DNA of 64,000 nucleotides from Hordeum vulgare subsp. vulgare (lineage: Eukaryota > Streptophyta > Magnoliopsida > Poales > Poaceae), in assembly GCF_904849725.1 (NCBI RefSeq), contig NC_058523.1, forward strand, positions 113,524,189 through 113,588,188, given 5' to 3'. The first letter of the stretch is position 1. Each line of letters opens with the position of its first letter. A program made the translations under genes and the position numbers. This document shows, piece by piece, positions 60,901 to 64,000 of this stretch. Under the pieces are notes generated by a model, which was not told where the DNA came from, made no database searches, and saw only the letters and a program-made list of their open reading frames with translations.

Positions 60901-61579
60901 CCCCTATGATCACAAAATCTATGCACCATGGATCATGAGATTCCTCAGGACAAGGACAGGCATCAACTTTCACGCAGATTTCTAGAACCATGTTGGTTAT
61001 ATGCCTCCTATCCGGGTCAACAAGAAGACTTTCGAGCCCATTGAGGGAAAAGGAAAGTCTGTGATTGATGAAGGAAGCAGGCCCCTTGATGGCCAGTTCA
61101 AAGAACCAGATGCATATTCCTCATGGGATGACACTGAGACTCGTCCGCCAAGCCCAGTTCCTCCTCGCGTGCTAACGACCAGAGAACTTCTTCTCAGTCT
61201 TCATCAGAAGGTGGATCACAACCACAAATGGGTCAAACGCCAGTTTGGTGCCATTGTGAAAACCCTCACTGAGACACAGAACAGTGTGAAGCTTAATCAT
61301 CACTATCTGCATGAGGTTTTTGATCGCACCTGGGCTACACTTGCACATCTGAAGACCCAGACTGAACTTGAAGAATTGAACTTTGAGCAGGACTCTGACT
61401 GGTCGTGGCCTCCCAAGAAGAAGTTCAGGCCCATTCCAGTGCCAGATCTTGAAGACAGCTCCTTCTCGTCCTTCCGCACTGCCGAATCTGATGAGGAACA
61501 ACTTGACACCGCAACAGGCCCAAGGAAGAATACTACACCCAAGAAGTGCCAAGGATCTTCCTCAACTGCCAAGCAATGA
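57920..61579 (+). pseudogene. M2 third ORF (ORF3), ~1,220 codons, decayed
   Basis: Starts MSADESIGSHHINSFAAFLE. Open to 58841, then a one-base shift; MDPKVLLDFINVWYEDP (58923) continues to a TAG at 59112 and on to about 59270, where a second shift returns to the frame of the rest. A TAG at 60983 separates the last 192 codons (MPPIRVNKKTFEPIEGK...). M1 shows that these pieces are one ORF. Layout: N-terminal Lys/Glu-rich region, Ala/Pro/Ser/Lys linker (58480-58830), Glu/Pro repeats (59760-60060), then a folded-looking C-terminal half (PKFQKENFFEERMYFIGENP, LPMCSDISDWNSELILQFY, PRSVYRILCSVLAPVKGHD, APWIMRFLRTRTGINF). That half recalls the 'putative plant transposon protein' domain, a weak impression. 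No signal peptide or transmembrane span. Confidence 0.75.
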
Positions 61580-62091
61580 AGTCTTCACGGGCGTTAGTCC
61601 TCAGTTTGTCCGTTTTTGTCACTTGATGACAAAGGGGGAGAAACTTGAGAGTTAGTCTTCAAACGGGATTTATTTTTGGGGCTTATGAACTATATTTAAG
61701 TTACAAACTCTTGGCTCTTCTGAAGTTTTTTATGTAATGAGTTGTAACTTAAGCCCGATGGTACTTTGACGCTTTGGAACGTTTTTCTTCGCATGCTAAT
61801 TCCTCAAGTTTTAATGCACGCATGCTGAAATTCGTCAGATACCATTTGCCATCATGCATCTTCATTTTCTTCATATAATATGTTATATGTATGCATGATT
61901 TACAAGATTCAGGGGGAGATCTCCATGATATAAATCATCAATGTGCATATGCTATAAAAGCAAAATCCTCAAGGTATGCACATCTTCAGGGGGAGTCTCT
62001 GTGAATCTTGTTTTCAAATTCCTCAAATGAGTATTTACACTTCATATTTTTGATCCCTGTTGAAGACTTAACCTAATTGTCATCAACCGCC
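61580..62091 (+). other. M2 3' UTR with multiplied polypurine tracts
   Basis: Non-coding. Polypurine-like blocks occur at 61631-61640 (AAAGGGGGAG), 61911-61919 (AGGGGGAGA), 61988-61995 (AGGGGGAG) and the true one at 62092-62103. Multiplied tracts upstream of the 3' LTR are a described Sirevirus trait. Confidence 0.7.
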
Positions 62092-62105
62092 AAAAAGGGG
62101 GAGAT
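62092..62105 (+). other. M2 polypurine tract
   Basis: AAAAAGGGGGAGAT directly abuts the 3' LTR. Confidence 0.85.
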
Positions 62106-63521
62106 TGTAAGTGCATCTAGTGCCCCTTAGTGATTTTCGTGGTTTGAAGACTTATAGGTTAAGTATCTAATGTGTTTTTGAGTGTACACGGGATCTATAA
62201 GTCATTGAGAAGTTTGAGATATTTGAAGAATATCGACCCCTAAAAATATATGTCTTCGGTTGAAGAAATAGGTCTGAAGCTGAAGAAATGAATCGCGAAG
62301 AATTTACGATGAAATTGATATTCCTCATGAAGATATTGATATTGAGAAGATCGATGGTTCCTGAAGAAAATCGTTCTGAAGAAATTGAAGCGTGGAGATT
62401 TTCGTTTTCTGTTTTACTTTCTTCGCATTTGATGAATAGGAACACCGTACTGTTAAAGAGGGTCACAGTAACACTATGGAATGGATTTCCTCATGATGCT
62501 CAACCCAAACCAAATCCTACCAAAAGCCTCAAGTGGGGAATATGAGTGACATGAGGACTCTCACAGTTGAGAGTCCCGACCGTTTCGATAAGCCTCGCCA
62601 AGTCACTGATCTTATCCACTCCAACGGTCATATTATTTAAGGGCATTAATGTCAAATCATGTTGGGATGCTCCCAGGCTATAAATAGCCACCCCCACAAC
62701 CACTAGCTGGTTGGCTGCTCCGCTAGAAACTGACACTTGTCATAAGAGCAACCCAATTCCTCAGAGCTTTCGAGAGTAAATCATCAGTGAGGAAATACAC
62801 CACCCACCGAAACCACAAACCAAACCTAGTGATTGAGCATCACTGAAGAAGTTGTTCCAGTGTGGGACTGAAGCCTTTTACCTTTGAGGACTGTGCATCC
62901 TCCAGACGGTTAGGCGTCATGGTCTAGAGCAATCCAGCAGTCAATTGTGGATCGCCGGGTGACCGAGTTTGTGAGGGTTTGGAAGTCTGCCCTGAAGACT
63001 TACCACGAGTGTTGGGCGAGGACTGTGTGTCCTTAGCTCAAGGAGAATACGGTAGGGACTGTGTGTCCCGGGACTGGGTGTCCTTTTGGTTTAAATACCA
63101 AGCCGCTCCAAACCAGATGTACAACTGTAACAACAGTTGGAACTGGGTCATCAACAATAGTCTTCACTAAGAATCGGGTTCTAATTCCTCAACTCTTTAC
63201 ATTCTCTGTATCATGTGTTGATGACATTCACTGTGACTGTTTGAAGAATTTGCTGAAGACTTTCTCTGAATTTCCTCAACCCCAAATTCTTCACTTAAGC
63301 TAATCATCATCTATATTCTGCGTGCCTGCTTGCTGTGCAATCTGTTTTTCATAATCTACACTCTGTAATACTGCTATTGTGAACGATTGCACAACCGATC
63401 CTTAACTGTTTCCGCTGTAAGTTAGTCATCAGTGAGGAATTTCCTCAAAAGGAATTTCCTCAGTGATGAAATTCTAAAAATCTCCTATTCACCCCCCTCT
63501 AGTCGATATAACGCACTTTCA
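62106..63521 (+). repeat. M2 3' LTR
   Basis: 1,416 bp; TATA box TATAAATA at 62679-62686. Followed by the duplicated ATAAG. Confidence 0.94.
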
Positions 63522-63593
63522 ATAAGTAATCATGTGAAGTTGGTATTCATTTGATATTTTAATAATATGTATGTTGTTTCTTATCTTAGTGGT
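63522..63593 (+). repeat. F: Athila-type LTR fragment, right part
   Basis: Continues F after M2: AAGTAATCATGTGAAGTTGG parallels A's AAGTAGTCATGTGAATTTGG (about 5115). It ends at TTAGTGG, where G begins. Confidence 0.7.
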
Positions 63594-64000
63594 TGATACG
63601 TCTCAAACGTATCTATAATTTTTGATGGTTTCACGCTGTTATCTTGCCTTCTTTGTATGTTTCATGTACCTTTTTATATCTTTTTGGGACTAACTTATTA
63701 ATTAAGTGCCAAGTGCTAGTTCCTGTTTTTTCTGTGTTTTTGACTCTTTTCAGATCTGATTTTGGAACGGAGTCCAAACGGAGTAAAAACCCCAAAATGA
63801 TTTTTTCCAGAACGAAAGAAGACCAGGGAGCCTTTGGGCCAAGCTAGGTGGGCCCGAGGGAGCCCACAAGCTCCCACCATGCCACCAGGGGGAGGCGATG
63901 GTGGGCAAGCTTGTGGCCACCCTGGCCGCCCCCTGACCTAGATCTTGCGCCTATATATTCCCAAATATTCCGCAAAAAATCAGGGGAGCCTCGAAAATAC
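63594..64000 (+). repeat. G: start of another Athila-type LTR, cut by the window edge
   Basis: Begins TGATACGTCTCAAACG. A GC-rich inverted repeat (about 63855-63925, arms with CACAAGCTCCCACCATGCC and GGCGATGGTGGGC) precedes TATATATTC at 63952-63960. Hairpin-then-TATA matches the layout in A. Only the first ~400 bp is present. Confidence 0.75.

Larger units (their letters stand above)
49169..63521 (+). mobile_element. M2: complete Sirevirus-like Ty1/copia retrotransposon (14.35 kb)
   Basis: LTRs 49169-50585 and 62106-63521 (1,417 and 1,416 bp), TGTAAGTGC...GCACTTTCA. The target duplication is ATAAG (49164-49168 and 63522-63526). It carries the initiator-tRNA-Met primer site, gag, a 1.5 kb coding interval with intron-like ends, protease-integrase-RT-RNase H, a promoter-like spacer and a ~1,220-codon ORF3. 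Repeated polypurine tracts come before the 3' LTR. Multiplied tracts and an extra ORF after pol are reported features of Sireviruses. The LTRs differ at roughly 30 positions by eye (2-3%). Several stops and two frameshifts inactivate it. Confidence 0.93.

Noticed and set aside
57920..61579. Calling ORF3 an envelope gene
   Set aside because: The position fits, but no signal peptide, membrane anchor or glycoprotein feature is visible in either copy.

Overview
The window is intergenic DNA of a large plant genome. Nested LTR retrotransposons fill it, and I found no host gene, rRNA, tRNA gene or CRISPR array. A grass of the wheat/barley tribe is the likeliest source. That is inferred from the mix of elements: Sirevirus-type copia, Athila-type gypsy with a tRNA-Asp-like primer site, and 3.6-4.1 kb LTR non-autonomous elements. 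It is also inferred from the depth of nesting. No database search was possible.

Layout. M1 is a Sirevirus-like Ty1/copia element on the minus strand. It enters from beyond the left edge and ends at 33213 (5' LTR 31797-33213). Two elements interrupt it. A (4306-14547, plus) is an Athila-type Ty3/gypsy element with TSD TTGAT. B (16396-29243, minus) is a LARD-like chromovirus derivative with 4.1 kb LTRs and TSD AAGAC. M1 sits inside the gag of an Athila-type element E (minus, 33214-34629). E/D sequence continues from 45015 to 48862 around element C (34630-45014, plus, TSD CCTTC). C is a gag-only element with 3.6 kb LTRs. D's 5' LTR (47331-48862, minus) interrupts another Athila-type LTR, F. F also carries M2 (49169-63521, plus, TSD ATAAG), a complete 14.35 kb relative of M1. 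A new Athila-type LTR, G, starts at 63594 and runs off the right edge.

Gene content. M1 and M2 have gag, protease, integrase, RT and RNase H, followed by a ~1,200-codon third ORF in the position Sireviruses use for an env-like gene. A is gag-pol in one frame plus a small coiled-coil ORF. B keeps only the end of integrase with a chromodomain-like tail. C has only a multi-zinc-knuckle gag and a second ORF of unknown function. All long reading frames carry stops or frameshifts, so everything is decayed.

Most notable observation. M1 lacks exactly one 1,497-nt interval that is present in M2 (51907-53403). The interval starts GT, ends CTGCAG, is phase 0 and is itself coding. Removing it fuses gag to protease in frame; keeping it gives Gag a long C-terminal extension that ends at a stop. 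This looks like a splice-controlled Gag/Gag-Pol switch, with M1 descended from a spliced RNA. Both copies also keep a promoter-like segment and a ~336-nt 5'-UTR intron just before ORF3. Element A has an LTR-like hairpin and TATA block before its own downstream ORF.
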